Shown here one piece after another: positions 42,231-50,996 of a stretch of DNA of 64,000 bases. The notes below the pieces were generated by a model. The model saw nothing but the letters and a program-made list of their open reading frames with translations, was not told the DNA's origin and ran no database searches. Origin of the DNA: Actinomycetota bacterium (GTDB lineage Bacteria; Actinomycetota; AC-67). Within the stretch, counting starts at the first letter, position 1; each line of letters opens with the position of its first letter. Made by a program: the position numbers and the translations under genes. The stretch spans positions 1 to 64,000 of the forward strand of contig JBAZZY010000014.1 of assembly GCA_041658565.1 (NCBI GenBank), written 5' to 3'.

Positions 42231-42734
42231 TTACGGCAGAGCTTCATCGATCCGAATCTCAAGTGCCGAATCCGCGTCTTGAGCACGCACGAATATGACA
42301 AGGTTGCCGCCATCAGCGCGCGCAGAAGGAACGATGATTGCCTCAATGCCCAGCCAGGCCGCCGCGCCACCAACCATCTGACACGCCGAGAAATCCGTGC
42401 CCGACAGGTCGTCCGCGTCTACCCCGAGTCGGAGTAGGAGCTGTTCGTCCCTCAAATCAAGCACATCTCCCAACTCGGCCCGCATCGCGTAGAGCCGCCT
42501 CGCGGCGGTCGGCCTCAGCGGCTGCATGCTCAAGAGATGATCACCCTCGGCAATCGCCGTCTCGCGATCAAGGCTCGCATAAAGAGCGGCTACGTCGGGA
42601 GGGTTCCATCGCGCGCCCCGCATGTTCGGTTTCACGGGCGGCGCATCTCCGAGCATGTGTCGCCAAACCTCGCCTCGGAACGAAACCCGCGGACATTCCT
42701 CGAGGACATCCAGAAGGGCCGGATCGTAGATCAC
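42231..42734 (-). CDS. RES-domain toxin (NAD+ phosphorylase type)
   Basis: A 167-residue RES protein. The domain has FRGEVWRHMLGDAPPVKPNM, RGARWNPPDVAALYASLDRE and TAIAEGDHLLSMQPL, with the conserved Arg (in ARWN), Glu and Ser that line the pocket of RES enzymes such as MbcT, which degrade NAD+. GTG at 42734 gives the family length; the upstream part of the frame overlaps the antitoxin. The upstream Xre/MbcA-like gene is 14 nt away. Confidence 0.88.
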   Translation of the reverse strand: MIYDPALLDVLEECPRVSFRGEVWRHMLGDAPPVKPNMRGARWNPPDVAALYASLDRETAIAEGDHLLSMQPLRPTAARRLYAMRAELGDVLDLRDEQLLLRLGVDADDLSGTDFSACQMVGGAAAWLGIEAIIVPSARADGGNLVIFVRAQDADSALEIRIDEALP

Positions 42735-42748
42735 GGGATTGGAATGTC

Positions 42749-43078
42749 CTAGACGTAGGCGCCGTCTTGAAGTTGAGCAATCAGCGCCAGCACCTCGTCG
42801 ATAGCTCCGTCGCGAATCTTGTCTACCGGTCGCAATCCGCGCAACAGAGGATGGGGAGAAAACAGCCAGAGTCGCGCTGCGTCGGGCTCGTAGAACTCCC
42901 GCAGTTGGTCGATGAGCCACTCCAAGCTGAGAAGCCTCTCCAAGCTTGCTCTTTGCGGTGCCGCCCTACTCGTTCGCCATCGAGAAACAGTCTGCGGAGT
43001 TGTGTCGAGAAGTTGTGCGATATCGCGCGCCTTGATCACTCCCGTGATCTTGTCGATTCGCTGCGCAAGTGCCGACAT
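42749..43078 (-). CDS. Xre/MbcA-type antitoxin of the RES pair
   Basis: A 109-residue antitoxin. The N-terminal part is an HTH: KARDIAQLLDTTPQTVSRWR. The C-terminal MbcA/ParS-like toxin-binding domain reads SLERLLSLEWLIDQLREFYE, LWLFSPHPLLRGLRPVDKIR and GAIDEVLALIAQL. It should neutralise the RES toxin and repress the operon. ATG at 43078 is preceded by GGAGG. Confidence 0.88.
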   Translation of the reverse strand: MSALAQRIDKITGVIKARDIAQLLDTTPQTVSRWRTSRAAPQRASLERLLSLEWLIDQLREFYEPDAARLWLFSPHPLLRGLRPVDKIRDGAIDEVLALIAQLQDGAYV

Positions 43079-43403
43079 CGTGATGTCCTCCGTTCAAGGG
43101 CGACTATACAAGATCCTGAACGTTCTAATGCACTTTAGCATGAACAAACTCATGAACGCTGGATCGCCTCTGGGGAGAGGCACCCCTCCTGGTTCCGCGC
43201 ACAAGCGAGACCGTCGTGTCCTTTCGCCAACCGGCGGGTGGGTGGATCGTTTTGCCAACGAACGCGCCATGATCGATCCGGATTCCCGCGCAACCTGCCC
43301 GAATCGGCGCGCATCACCTCGGTGAAGGCATGGACCGTCCGCCTTGCGGGCGCGCGCCCGGCGCGGGGATACTGCGGCGACGCCGACCGCCGAAAGGACC
43401 TTG
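43079..43403. promoter_or_regulatory. Divergent control region of the toxin-antitoxin and SDR genes
   Basis: A 325-nt region. For the antitoxin, read on the minus strand, a TATAGT (43103-43108) sits about 25 nt before the ATG; a perfect GAACGTTC palindrome (43118-43125) lies between the likely -35 and -10 and would suit an autoregulatory operator. A GTTCATG repeat pair lies farther upstream. Toward the SDR gene the sequence is GC-rich with no feature I can support. Confidence 0.45.
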
Positions 43404-44168
43404 ATGAGCCTGCAGATGTTTTCGCTGGAGGGCAAGACCGCGCTGGTGACCGGTGCCTCGCGCGGCATCGGCGCCGCGATCGCGCGCGCGTTCGCGGCGG
43501 CCGGCGCCGACGTGGCGCTTGCCGCGCGCTCGACCGGCGACATCGACCTCCTCGCGGGCGAGATCGAATCCACCGGGAGAAAAGCGATCGCCATCACCAC
43601 CGACGTCACTCAACCCGACCAGGTGCGCGCGTGCGTGGCGCGCGCCGTCGAATCGCTCGGCTCCGTCGACATCTTGGTCAACAACGCCGGCGGCACGAAG
43701 TTCATGTCGCCCGCCGTCGACACTCGCATCGAAGGCTGGAAGAAGGCGATCTCGCTGAACCTCGATTCGGTCTTCTTCTTCTGTCAGGAGGCGGGGCGCC
43801 ACATGCTCGAACGCGGCTCGGGATCGGTGATCAACATCTCATCGGTGGCCGGCGTCTCGGCCGCGCCGGGGCTGTCGTATTACGCAGCCGCCAAGCACGG
43901 GGTGATCGGGCTGACCAAGACGCTCGCCGTCGAATGGGGTCACACGGGTGTGCGCGCGAACTCGATCTGCCCGGGCTGGATCAAGACCGACCTCAACAAG
44001 ACCTACTGGACCAACGAGGAGTCCGCGCGCGCCTTCGTTACCGGCGTGCCGATGCAGCGCTGGGGCGAGGTCGAGGACATCACCGGCGCCGCGATATGGC
44101 TCGCTTCGGACGCCGCGGCATACGTCACCGGCGCCACCATCATGATCGACGGCGGGCAGACGGTCTGA
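43404..44168 (+). CDS. Short-chain dehydrogenase/reductase (FabG/glucose-dehydrogenase class)
   Basis: A 254-residue classical SDR. KTALVTGASRGIGAAIARAF binds NAD(P); DILVNNAGGTKF, INISSVAGVSAAPGLS and the catalytic YYAAAKHGVIG (Tyr, Lys) are intact, and the C-terminus ends TGATIMIDGGQTV. The substrate is unknown. A start at 43404 follows AAAGGACCTTG. It is followed by a GTG-started small zinc-ribbon gene 1 nt after its stop. Confidence 0.92.
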   Translation: MSLQMFSLEGKTALVTGASRGIGAAIARAFAAAGADVALAARSTGDIDLLAGEIESTGRKAIAITTDVTQPDQVRACVARAVESLGSVDILVNNAGGTKFMSPAVDTRIEGWKKAISLNLDSVFFFCQEAGRHMLERGSGSVINISSVAGVSAAPGLSYYAAAKHGVIGLTKTLAVEWGHTGVRANSICPGWIKTDLNKTYWTNEESARAFVTGVPMQRWGEVEDITGAAIWLASDAAAYVTGATIMIDGGQTV

Positions 44169-44169
44169 G

Positions 44170-44433
44170 GTGAGTCCCAGGCGGAACCGTCCGAAGTCGG
44201 CTCGCAAGCCGGCCGGCGAGGAGCGGATCCTCGCCCCCGACATCGTCATGGGCGCCCCACCGGGGTGGCACGTGCGCGCGATCCAACCGGCGCGCGCAGT
44301 GAAGGAATACCGCTGTCCGGGGTGCGATCACGAGGTTCGCATCGGGACCGCGCACGTCGTTGCATGGCGGGACGGATCAGAAGACGACCGCCGCCACTGG
44401 CACCGCCCGTGCTGGCAACGCTCGATACGCTGA
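44170..44433 (+). CDS. Small zinc-ribbon protein of the actinobacterial conserved type
   Basis: An 87-residue protein: basic N-terminus SPRRNRPKSARKPAGEE, then WHVRAIQPARAVKEYRCPGC, RIGTAHVVAW and RRHWHRPCWQR. The two Cys-x2-Cys/His-x3-Cys groups (CPGC; HWHRPC) could bind one zinc. Homologous short proteins are widely annotated in Actinobacteria without a known role (often mislabelled ATP/GTP-binding protein). GTG start at 44170, two nucleotides behind the SDR stop, so probably cotranscribed. Confidence 0.82.
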   Translation: MSPRRNRPKSARKPAGEERILAPDIVMGAPPGWHVRAIQPARAVKEYRCPGCDHEVRIGTAHVVAWRDGSEDDRRHWHRPCWQRSIR

Positions 44434-44450
44434 GCGCGCACCAGGCCTTC

Positions 44451-44693
44451 CTACGCAAGCAGCTTCTCGAGGCGGCGGACCAGCGTCGTGAGTGATAGCC
44501 CGAGGGCCTGACAGATCTGGCGCAGCTCCAGGATGTCGAGACGGCGCTCGCCGGACTCATACTTGCTCACGAACGACTGTGGACGGCCGATCCGTCGTGC
44601 AAGTTCCGGCTGGGTCAAGCCCGGCTGCAACCGTGCCTCTCGCAACACGGCTTGAAGATGTTCGCGTTGAGTACCTCGATCCTGCTTGCGCAC
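44451..44693 (-). CDS. Xre-family HTH regulator
   Basis: An 80-residue single-domain Cro/CI-type DNA-binding protein: VLREARLQPGLTQPELARRI, GRPQSFVSKYESGERRLDIL and ELRQICQALGLSLTTLVRRL. The GTG at 44693 is chosen because it gives the usual compact length and leaves the inverted repeat at 44723-44739 in the promoter; a start at 44759 is open but would put the operator inside the gene. It may control itself and the divergent small gene. Confidence 0.78.
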   Translation of the reverse strand: MRKQDRGTQREHLQAVLREARLQPGLTQPELARRIGRPQSFVSKYESGERRLDILELRQICQALGLSLTTLVRRLEKLLA

Positions 44694-44722
44694 CAGGGTT
44701 ACTGTGTGGGAACATGCAGCGT

Positions 44723-44739
44723 TATCCCAAGATGGGATA
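44723..44739. promoter_or_regulatory. HipB-like operator TATCCCA-AGA-TGGGATA
   Basis: A perfect 7-bp inverted repeat with a 3-nt centre, 30 nt upstream of the Xre start. It closely resembles the HipB operator consensus TATCC-N8-GGATA (here N7). It is probably the binding site of the Xre regulator next to it. Confidence 0.55.
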
Positions 44740-44771
44740 CTCCGGACGACAAGAACCAATCAGGCGAGGCG

Positions 44772-45092
44772 ATGGACTGGCCGGCAAGGATCGGCGCTCT
44801 GATTGCGCAGGTCGGCATCCTGCGCAGGGACTTTGCCGACCACGCCCACCCGGCCGACCGACATCTCCGTCGTGCGATCGCGAACCTCCACCGCGCGCAA
44901 CGCGCGCTTGCCCTGCCGCCTCACCAGCCTGATCCAGAAGCAGCGAAATCACGGACGTCGGACGTCCGTGCGCTCACCTCGCTGGAGCGCTTGTCGACGG
45001 CGTCCCAGGACGAAGACGCCGGACCCCCTCATCCAGCCAAAGTGCGCCGGGCGGCAAAGCGCGACGGGCGACTCGCCGCCAAGAAACAGTAA
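44772..45092 (+). CDS. Hypothetical small protein, divergent from the Xre gene
   Basis: A 106-residue frame I do not recognise. It starts MDWPARIGALIAQVGILRRD and has helix-like FADHAHPADRHLRRAIANLH with a basic C-terminus (KVRRAAKRDGRLAAKKQ). It may be a real gene because it faces the Xre regulator across a strong operator, but the ribosome binding site is weak and composition-driven open frames are common here. Confidence 0.4.
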   Translation: MDWPARIGALIAQVGILRRDFADHAHPADRHLRRAIANLHRAQRALALPPHQPDPEAAKSRTSDVRALTSLERLSTASQDEDAGPPHPAKVRRAAKRDGRLAAKKQ

Positions 45093-45164
45093 CGGACCGC
45101 CGCGACATCGGGTGTCCCAGCCGGCGTGTAGGGTCGAGCACGCAGCCCCGGGAAGGACGAGTTC

Positions 45165-45665
45165 GTGGATTCAGGTGTTCGATGGGCAAACGTGACCGGT
45201 CGATTCTCTTCGTGGTTCGCCGAGACGCTCGTCGCCGGCGACCATGACCTCGCCGGGCGGATCGCCCATGTGGCGGCGCGCATCCGGGCCATCCACGCAC
45301 CGGTGCCCCTCGCGCTGACCCTGGTGCTCGACTACTTGGACACCGCGGAGCTGGCGCGCTTGGAGATTTCCGAGCCCGAGGAAGTGCCCTTCGACCTTCT
45401 CGGGGGACTCGTTGCCGACTTTGAGTCACTCCTCGACCTGACCGTCGGACCCGCGCACGGCGACGGCTCGTGCGCGGAGAGAGCGCAGGCCTATCTGCGC
45501 CCTTGGGCCACGGGATCAGGCTCTCAGCGCTTCGGACGCGGTGCGCGCGCGGCCGGCTTCGACGCGCGTAGAGGCTTCTCTGCGCGTGTCGTTCCCCCCG
45601 GCGCCACGCTCACGGCGTGCTTGGCTCCGGGTGTCTCCGGGGACGGAGCTGCCTCCCCCAGATAG
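45165..45665 (+). CDS. Hypothetical protein with helical N-terminal part
   Basis: A 166-residue frame starting GTG at 45165, with GGAAGGACGA upstream, a good Shine-Dalgarno. The first ~105 residues (WFAETLVAGDHDLAGRIAHV, LALTLVLDYLDTAELARLEI, VPFDLLGGLVADFESLLDLT) look like a helical protein. The last ~47 codons run antisense through the low-complexity 3' end of the convergent LivF gene. The function is unknown; the C-terminus is doubtful. Confidence 0.45.
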   Translation: MDSGVRWANVTGRFSSWFAETLVAGDHDLAGRIAHVAARIRAIHAPVPLALTLVLDYLDTAELARLEISEPEEVPFDLLGGLVADFESLLDLTVGPAHGDGSCAERAQAYLRPWATGSGSQRFGRGARAAGFDARRGFSARVVPPGATLTACLAPGVSGDGAASPR

Positions 45666-46357
45666 GCAGCCATCACATCCGGAGAGGCCAACAACTCGGC
45701 GCTCGGCCCCTCGACCGCGACCTCGCCCTTGGCCAGGACGTACGCGCGCGACGTGTGCTTGAGCGCGAGGTGCACGAACTGTTCGACGAGCAACACAGCG
45801 GTCCCGGACCGATTCACAGCGTCGAGCGCTTCGAACAACTGCGTCACGACAATCGGGGCAAGCCCGAGCGACAACTCGTCCACGAGCAGCAGTCGCGGCT
45901 TGCTCATCAACGCGCGCGCAACCGTCAACATCTGTTGCTCCCCACCCGACATCGTCCCTGCCGCCTGACTCGCGCGTTCCCGCAGGCGCGGGAAGATCTC
46001 CATCATGCGCTCGATCTGCTCGGCCTCCTCGGCGCGATCCTTGCGCCGCGACCAATGTCCGAGCTGGAGGTTCTCCACGACGGTCATCTCGGGAAACAGC
46101 TCTCGTCCCTCGGGAAGATGAGCGACGCCCAGATGGATCACCTTGTGCGCGGGAAATTTGGATATGAGATGGTCGTCCAACGTGATCGTCCCGCGCGCGG
46201 GCGTCAGCAGGCCCGAAATCGCGCGCAAGGTGGTCGTCTTGCCGGCGCCGTTCGCTCCGAGAAGCGCCACCATCTCACCTTCTTCGACGCGCAGGGTCAG
46301 CCCCCGAAGCGCCTGAACCGGTCCGTAGAAGACGTCGATGTTGTCCACGTGCAGCAT
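45524..46357 (-). CDS. livF: Branched-chain amino acid-type ABC transporter ATPase (LivF)
   Basis: A 277-residue ABC ATPase of LivF type. Walker A is VALLGANGAGKTTTLRAISG, Q-loop and LPEGRELFPEMTVVENLQLG, signature MSGGEQQMLTVARALMSKP, Walker B LLLVDELSLGLAP (the Glu of DE is followed by Leu), H-loop LVEQFV with Gln-Phe in place of the usual Glu-His region. A ~45-residue Lys/Arg/Pro-rich C-terminal tail follows the fold. It powers import with the fused LivHMG polypeptide. It shares a TGATG overlap with that gene. Confidence 0.93.
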   Translation of the reverse strand: MLHVDNIDVFYGPVQALRGLTLRVEEGEMVALLGANGAGKTTTLRAISGLLTPARGTITLDDHLISKFPAHKVIHLGVAHLPEGRELFPEMTVVENLQLGHWSRRKDRAEEAEQIERMMEIFPRLRERASQAAGTMSGGEQQMLTVARALMSKPRLLLVDELSLGLAPIVVTQLFEALDAVNRSGTAVLLVEQFVHLALKHTSRAYVLAKGEVAVEGPSAELLASPDVMAAYLGEAAPSPETPGAKHAVSVAPGGTTRAEKPLRASKPAARAPRPKR

Positions 46358-49300
46358 CAGGCGACCCCCACCGGTTCCACCACGGGCTCGCCCAGATACG
46401 CAGCGATCACCTCCGGGTGACGCTGCACGGCGGCCGGTGGCCCCTCGGTCAGCATCCTCCCTTGCGTGAGTACGTACATGTAGTCCGACACCGCGGTCAC
46501 CATACGAACGTCATGCTCGATGAGCAGCACGGAGACCCCCAGCGCGCGCGCGCCGAACACGACCTCGGCGAGGCGATCGGTCTCGGCCTCGTTCAACCCC
46601 GACGCGGGTTCGTCGAGCATGACCAAGCGCGCGCCCGTGACGAGCGCGCGCCCCAACTCGACCATTCGCAGCACGCCGAATGGCAGCCCGCGCACACCAC
46701 TCGCGGCGTATTCCTCCAGTTGCAACAAGCTCAAGATCTTGCGTACACGATCGCGCGCCGCGCGCTCCGCCGCCAGCGTCGCCGGCCCCGCGGCAAGGTT
46801 GGAGAACACACCCGAGTTGTTGTGCATGTGCGTTGCGACAAGCAGGTTGTCGAACACCGTCAACTCGGAGAAGAGCTGCAGCACCTGGAATGTCCGCGCG
46901 ACCCCGAGGCGCGCGCGCAAGTGCGGCGGAAGAGACGTTGCGTCGCGCCCGTAAAGCATCACGCGGCCGGCAGACGGATCATTGAGGCCAAGAATGGCAT
47001 TGAACAATGTCGTCTTCCCCGCGCCGTTCGGACCAATCAAGCCGACGATCTCACCTTCGCGTACCGACAGAGAGGCTCCGCTCACGGCCGTCAGCCCACC
47101 GAACCGGACGGTGACGCCGTCGACCTCCAGGATCATCCGGCGGGCCGAGCGGTCGGAGTCGAGCATCGGCGCGGCGCGCGCGCGCAGGACGAGGCCGGGC
47201 GAGGGCGGGGCGGATACGTCGAGAGCAGACGACACAGGCGGGTGCAACTCCCCCTGAACGGGAACGGCACCATCCGCCCGGCCGTTGGTCGAACCGTCGG
47301 CTCCGAAAGCGCCCTCGGACGGCGGGGTCGCACCGGAAGGCTCGGAGATCGGGGAAACTTCTTCGAAAGCATTGGCGAACCAATCGTCGTGACGCCCGTT
47401 CTTCCCGTGGGGGGAGAGCGCGCGTCCGGAGAGCGACGCAGCCAGGCGCGCGCCGACCGCGCCGAGCGCGCGGTTCACGCGCGCGCCCACCGGCAATCGC
47501 GCGACAAGCGCGCGCGCTCGCTCGAAGACAGCACGAAGCGAGACAGCACGAAGCAAGGCAGCACCGAATGGCGCCGTGCGTCGGCCCTGCGCCGCGCCCC
47601 CAGTCGAACCACGCGCGGCGACGGAACCGCCGCCGAAAGCGCGCCCGAGTCCCTTGGCGCGCTGCGACGCCGTGCCAATCGCGGTTCCAATCGCCGCGAG
47701 TCCGCCCGGATACGCCAGCAGCACTACAGCCAGTAGCGCAGCCGACACCATCTCCAGCCAGCCCGAGAGAGCACTCACGCGGAAGAAGACCTCGTTGAGC
47801 GCGGCAAACAGCCCACCGGCCGCAAGCGCCCCGCCGAGGCTGCCGAGTCCCCCCACCACCGCGATCGCAAGGAACTGGAGCGACATCGTGAACATGAACT
47901 GCGACGGCACGACCGTTCGCTGGTCGATCATGAGCAGGTTCCCCGCCAGCCCCGCCAGGGCGCCGGACACGGCGAAGGCGATCAGCTTCGTCCGCACCAC
48001 GTCGATCCCAAGCGAAGCCGCGGCCATCTCCGACCCCCGAACGGCAAAGAACGCGCGCCCTGTCTTGGTGTCGCGGAGACTTGCCAACGAGAACACCGCA
48101 ACCACCGCGACACCCGCCATCATGTAGAACAGCGTCCGGCGGCTCGTGAAGTCGAACGAAGGGAACCCCCCCTCAGCACCCAGGCGCTGCTCGGGGATCG
48201 TCGAACTGCCGGCGCTCGCGCCAAGCCAAGGCGACCGAAACAGGAAAGAGTCGCACATCCACGCAAAAATGAGCGTCGCCACCGCCAGATACAAGCCGCG
48301 GACGCGGAGCGCCACCGCGCCCAAGAGCGACGCGGCAAGGGCCGAAACGGCAGCGGCGGCGATCATGTTCGCGGGGAAACCCAAGTGGAACCCCCGCGCG
48401 ACGAGCCCGGTCGTAAACGCAGAGATCCCGACGAAGCTCGCCTGGCCGAGCGAAATCTGCCCGACCCATCCGGTGAGCACGACCAGCGAGGCGGCGACGA
48501 GCGCCAACTCGACCGCGAGCAGGCTGGACCCGAGCACCGAGTACGGAACCACCCAGGGCCAGACGACCAAAACCGGCACAGCGACGACGAGGGCGCGGGT
48601 GAGTGCGTGTGACCCGCCGGCCCGTACGGGCCGCGCGGTCGACCCAAGCCCCGCATCGGAGTCCTGTGCCCCGGAAAGCCGGCGCCCGCGCGTGGCCATG
48701 ACGACGAGAGCGAGGATGGTGAGCACAAGCTGCGGTGACCCCGAGAACCGCAGGACCGAGCCGACGAGCGGAAGCCTGGAGAAATACGGCACCAGCCCGA
48801 AGCTCAAGCCGGCGATCGCCGACCCGGCGAGCGCCCCCGGCAGGCTCTCCAACCCTCCAATGAGCGCGGCGACGAACGCCGGCAGTACCTGCAGCGACAG
48901 GTTGTACGGATCCAGGTTCGTGACCGCCGCCAGCATGATTCCGGCGAGCCCGGCAAGACCACCGCCCAGCGCCCACGCACCGGCCGCCGCCAGATCCGGA
49001 TCGATCCCCATGAGTGAGGCAGCCCGTCGGTTCTGAGCGGCGCCCCGCATCGCAAGTCCAACCTGAGTTCGCTTGAAGAACGTGAACAGAGTCGCCGACA
49101 CCACGACACCGGTCAGAAAGAGCCCAATCTCGCCCGACCGGATCCCGCTCGCCCCGACTCGGATCGTCCCTCCTGGGAACACCTGCGGAGCAAGCAGCGG
49201 TGTCGTCCCCCAGATCTTCGCCGCGAGCGCGATAAGAAGACCCGTGACTGCGACGGTGCCGACCGTCTGAGCGGTCGGGCCTTGCGCGCGCAGCCGCCGC

Positions 49301-49548
49301 ACGAAGATTCGCTCGACGGCGATGCCCAAGGCGGCGCCGGCGGCAACCCCGATCGGAAGCGCAACTCCGATCGGTAGGCCGGCGTTCGTCATCGCGTGCA
49401 CAAGGTACGCGGGGATCATCGCCATCGCCCCGTGCGCGAGGTTCAGCACTCGGGATGAGCGGTAGATCACCGAGATTCCGAGGGCGAAAATCGCGTACGC
49501 GCCGATAAGCGGAATCGACAGCAATACATAGGTAAAGATCTCGGGCAT
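46357..49548 (-). CDS. LivH-LivM-LivG fusion: two permeases and an ATPase in one chain
   Basis: A 1063-residue protein. Residues 1 to about 300 are a LivH-type permease (IYRSSRVLNLAHGAMAMIPA); about 320-650 a LivM-type permease (LTGWVGQISLGQASFVGISA, AVRGSEMAAASLGIDVVRTK); about 650-810 a basic then acidic linker; about 812-1063 a LivG-type ATPase with GLIGPNGAGKTTLFNAILG, Walker B LVMLDEPASGLNE and H-loop LIEHDVRMV. The ABC signature is degenerate (GLPFGVLRMVELGRAL instead of LSxGQ). It forms, with LivF, a heteromeric importer of branched-chain amino acids or a related ligand. ATG at 49548, 8 nt after the binding protein stop. Confidence 0.93.
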   Translation of the reverse strand: MPEIFTYVLLSIPLIGAYAIFALGISVIYRSSRVLNLAHGAMAMIPAYLVHAMTNAGLPIGVALPIGVAAGAALGIAVERIFVRRLRAQGPTAQTVGTVAVTGLLIALAAKIWGTTPLLAPQVFPGGTIRVGASGIRSGEIGLFLTGVVVSATLFTFFKRTQVGLAMRGAAQNRRAASLMGIDPDLAAAGAWALGGGLAGLAGIMLAAVTNLDPYNLSLQVLPAFVAALIGGLESLPGALAGSAIAGLSFGLVPYFSRLPLVGSVLRFSGSPQLVLTILALVVMATRGRRLSGAQDSDAGLGSTARPVRAGGSHALTRALVVAVPVLVVWPWVVPYSVLGSSLLAVELALVAASLVVLTGWVGQISLGQASFVGISAFTTGLVARGFHLGFPANMIAAAAVSALAASLLGAVALRVRGLYLAVATLIFAWMCDSFLFRSPWLGASAGSSTIPEQRLGAEGGFPSFDFTSRRTLFYMMAGVAVVAVFSLASLRDTKTGRAFFAVRGSEMAAASLGIDVVRTKLIAFAVSGALAGLAGNLLMIDQRTVVPSQFMFTMSLQFLAIAVVGGLGSLGGALAAGGLFAALNEVFFRVSALSGWLEMVSAALLAVVLLAYPGGLAAIGTAIGTASQRAKGLGRAFGGGSVAARGSTGGAAQGRRTAPFGAALLRAVSLRAVFERARALVARLPVGARVNRALGAVGARLAASLSGRALSPHGKNGRHDDWFANAFEEVSPISEPSGATPPSEGAFGADGSTNGRADGAVPVQGELHPPVSSALDVSAPPSPGLVLRARAAPMLDSDRSARRMILEVDGVTVRFGGLTAVSGASLSVREGEIVGLIGPNGAGKTTLFNAILGLNDPSAGRVMLYGRDATSLPPHLRARLGVARTFQVLQLFSELTVFDNLLVATHMHNNSGVFSNLAAGPATLAAERAARDRVRKILSLLQLEEYAASGVRGLPFGVLRMVELGRALVTGARLVMLDEPASGLNEAETDRLAEVVFGARALGVSVLLIEHDVRMVTAVSDYMYVLTQGRMLTEGPPAAVQRHPEVIAAYLGEPVVEPVGVA
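47526..47570. repeat. Three tandem 15-bp units in the LivHMG linker
   Basis: AGACAGCACGAAGCG, AGACAGCACGAAGCA and AGGCAGCACCGAATG follow each other in frame in the linker-coding region, giving a LRAV-SLRAV-type repeated peptide. It marks the linker as slippage-prone sequence. Confidence 0.75.
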
Positions 49549-49556
49549 GCGCGCGC

Positions 49557-50996
49557 CTAATCCGTTCCGCGTTGGGGAGTCGGATCGGTGACGATTTGCC
49601 CGCTGCGCCAGCCGCTAAACGATCCCTTGTACTGCATCGTGAAGGCCTGCATGGTCGCGTTCGCGAAATGGTCCTTCGGTGACCATTTGAGGGTCGGTTG
49701 AATCGTAAGCCCCGTGGAGAGGCGGGTGGAATCCAGGACTGCTCGGAGCGCGTCGCGCGTCAGCTTCGGACCCACCCGTTTCAGCGCGTCGACCAGCAAG
49801 AGCATCCCGACGTAGCCGCCCTGCGTGAACGCGTTGTACTCGTCTGCCCCCGGCGCAGTCGTCTTGAGGTCCGAAACGTACTTCTTGACCGCGGGGTCGT
49901 TCGCGTACTCCTCAATCGGCCCCTTGAAGGAGGTCCACACCATCATCTGGTCGCAAGCAGCCTGGCAGCCCTTTCCGAAAGCCCACGTGAACAACGGTTG
50001 CGCCGCACCGATTCCCTTCGCGACGTCCTTGGGAGTAGGCACCCCTGTTGTCGCCATCCAGGTCAGCGCCGTCGTCGGCTCGAGGAACATCGCGATGAAG
50101 TCGGCGCCGGCCTTGGAGAACTCCTGCACTTGCGTCGCGTAGCTGGGCTGACCGGCCTCAACCCCGCAGTAGCGACGCTGGCAGTTGTTGTTGGTGTTGT
50201 ATCCATCAACGTCGCGACCGGTGAGCCGCTTGACCTCGTTGTTGTAGGCCAAGGCGGCCTCCGAGCCGAACTTATAGTTCTTGTCGAAAACGATGCCGAA
50301 GGCCTTCGCCCCGCGAGAGTGCGCGTCGCGAGCCATGATCCTCGCGGAAGACACCGTGGCGGCCGCCACCGGCCACACCCACGGCTCACGATATTGGTCG
50401 ATCACCATTCCGTCGGTCCCGACCACAGGGATTCTCGCCTTGTTGATGTCACCATTCTTGATGACGACCTGCAAGCCTTCGGACGACGGAACCACCGGCA
50501 GGTCGAAGTACCCTTCCTTGATGAAGTTCCGGATGTACCCGGCACCGCGCTGCGGTTCCCACCCGTCGTCGACATACTTGATCTCGAGCTGACGCCCGCA
50601 GATCCCCCCCTCACGGTTGACGGCATTGCGCACCGCCTCCATCCCGTACTCGACCTCACCGAGGAATGCGGCGCCGATGCCCGAGTGAACCACCGTTGTA
50701 GCCATCTTGATCGAGTCACCGGTGACCCCCGGGGCAGTCGCGCCACCGTTGCGCCCGGATTCGCACTCCAGTTTCTCGCCGGTCGGGGATGTACTGGTCG
50801 GCGTTGGGCCCATCGATGGAAGAGGCCCGCCGTAGGAGGGCTCAATAGTGGGCGAAACATACAGCGGGTCGTCGGGGCCTGCTACCGAAACTCTCTCCGT
50901 GCGCGGCGCCACCTGAACCGCCGAGAATGCTCCCACCAGAACGCCGACGACGAAGATCGCGGTCAGCTTGAAAGCCGACGATGACGGCTGCGACAT
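49557..50996 (-). CDS. Branched-chain-type ABC transporter substrate-binding protein
   Basis: A 479-residue periplasmic-binding-like protein (type I, LivK class). The N-terminus MSQPSSSAFKLTAIFVVGVL is an uncleaved-looking helix without a lipobox Cys, then a Pro/Ser/Thr spacer, then GVTGDSIKMATTVVHSGIGA, the usual opening of the binding fold, and VPVVGTDGMVIDQYREPWVW. Two Cys pairs (CGRQL...; NCQRRYCGVEA; GKGCQAACDQ) may form disulfides. The ligand is unknown. ATG at 50996 overlaps the upstream stop as TGATG. Confidence 0.88.
   Translation of the reverse strand: MSQPSSSAFKLTAIFVVGVLVGAFSAVQVAPRTERVSVAGPDDPLYVSPTIEPSYGGPLPSMGPTPTSTSPTGEKLECESGRNGGATAPGVTGDSIKMATTVVHSGIGAAFLGEVEYGMEAVRNAVNREGGICGRQLEIKYVDDGWEPQRGAGYIRNFIKEGYFDLPVVPSSEGLQVVIKNGDINKARIPVVGTDGMVIDQYREPWVWPVAAATVSSARIMARDAHSRGAKAFGIVFDKNYKFGSEAALAYNNEVKRLTGRDVDGYNTNNNCQRRYCGVEAGQPSYATQVQEFSKAGADFIAMFLEPTTALTWMATTGVPTPKDVAKGIGAAQPLFTWAFGKGCQAACDQMMVWTSFKGPIEEYANDPAVKKYVSDLKTTAPGADEYNAFTQGGYVGMLLLVDALKRVGPKLTRDALRAVLDSTRLSTGLTIQPTLKWSPKDHFANATMQAFTMQYKGSFSGWRSGQIVTDPTPQRGTD

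Noticed and set aside
49698..50984. 428-codon plus-strand frame
   Set aside because: Antisense to the substrate-binding protein, no motif, His/Arg-rich.
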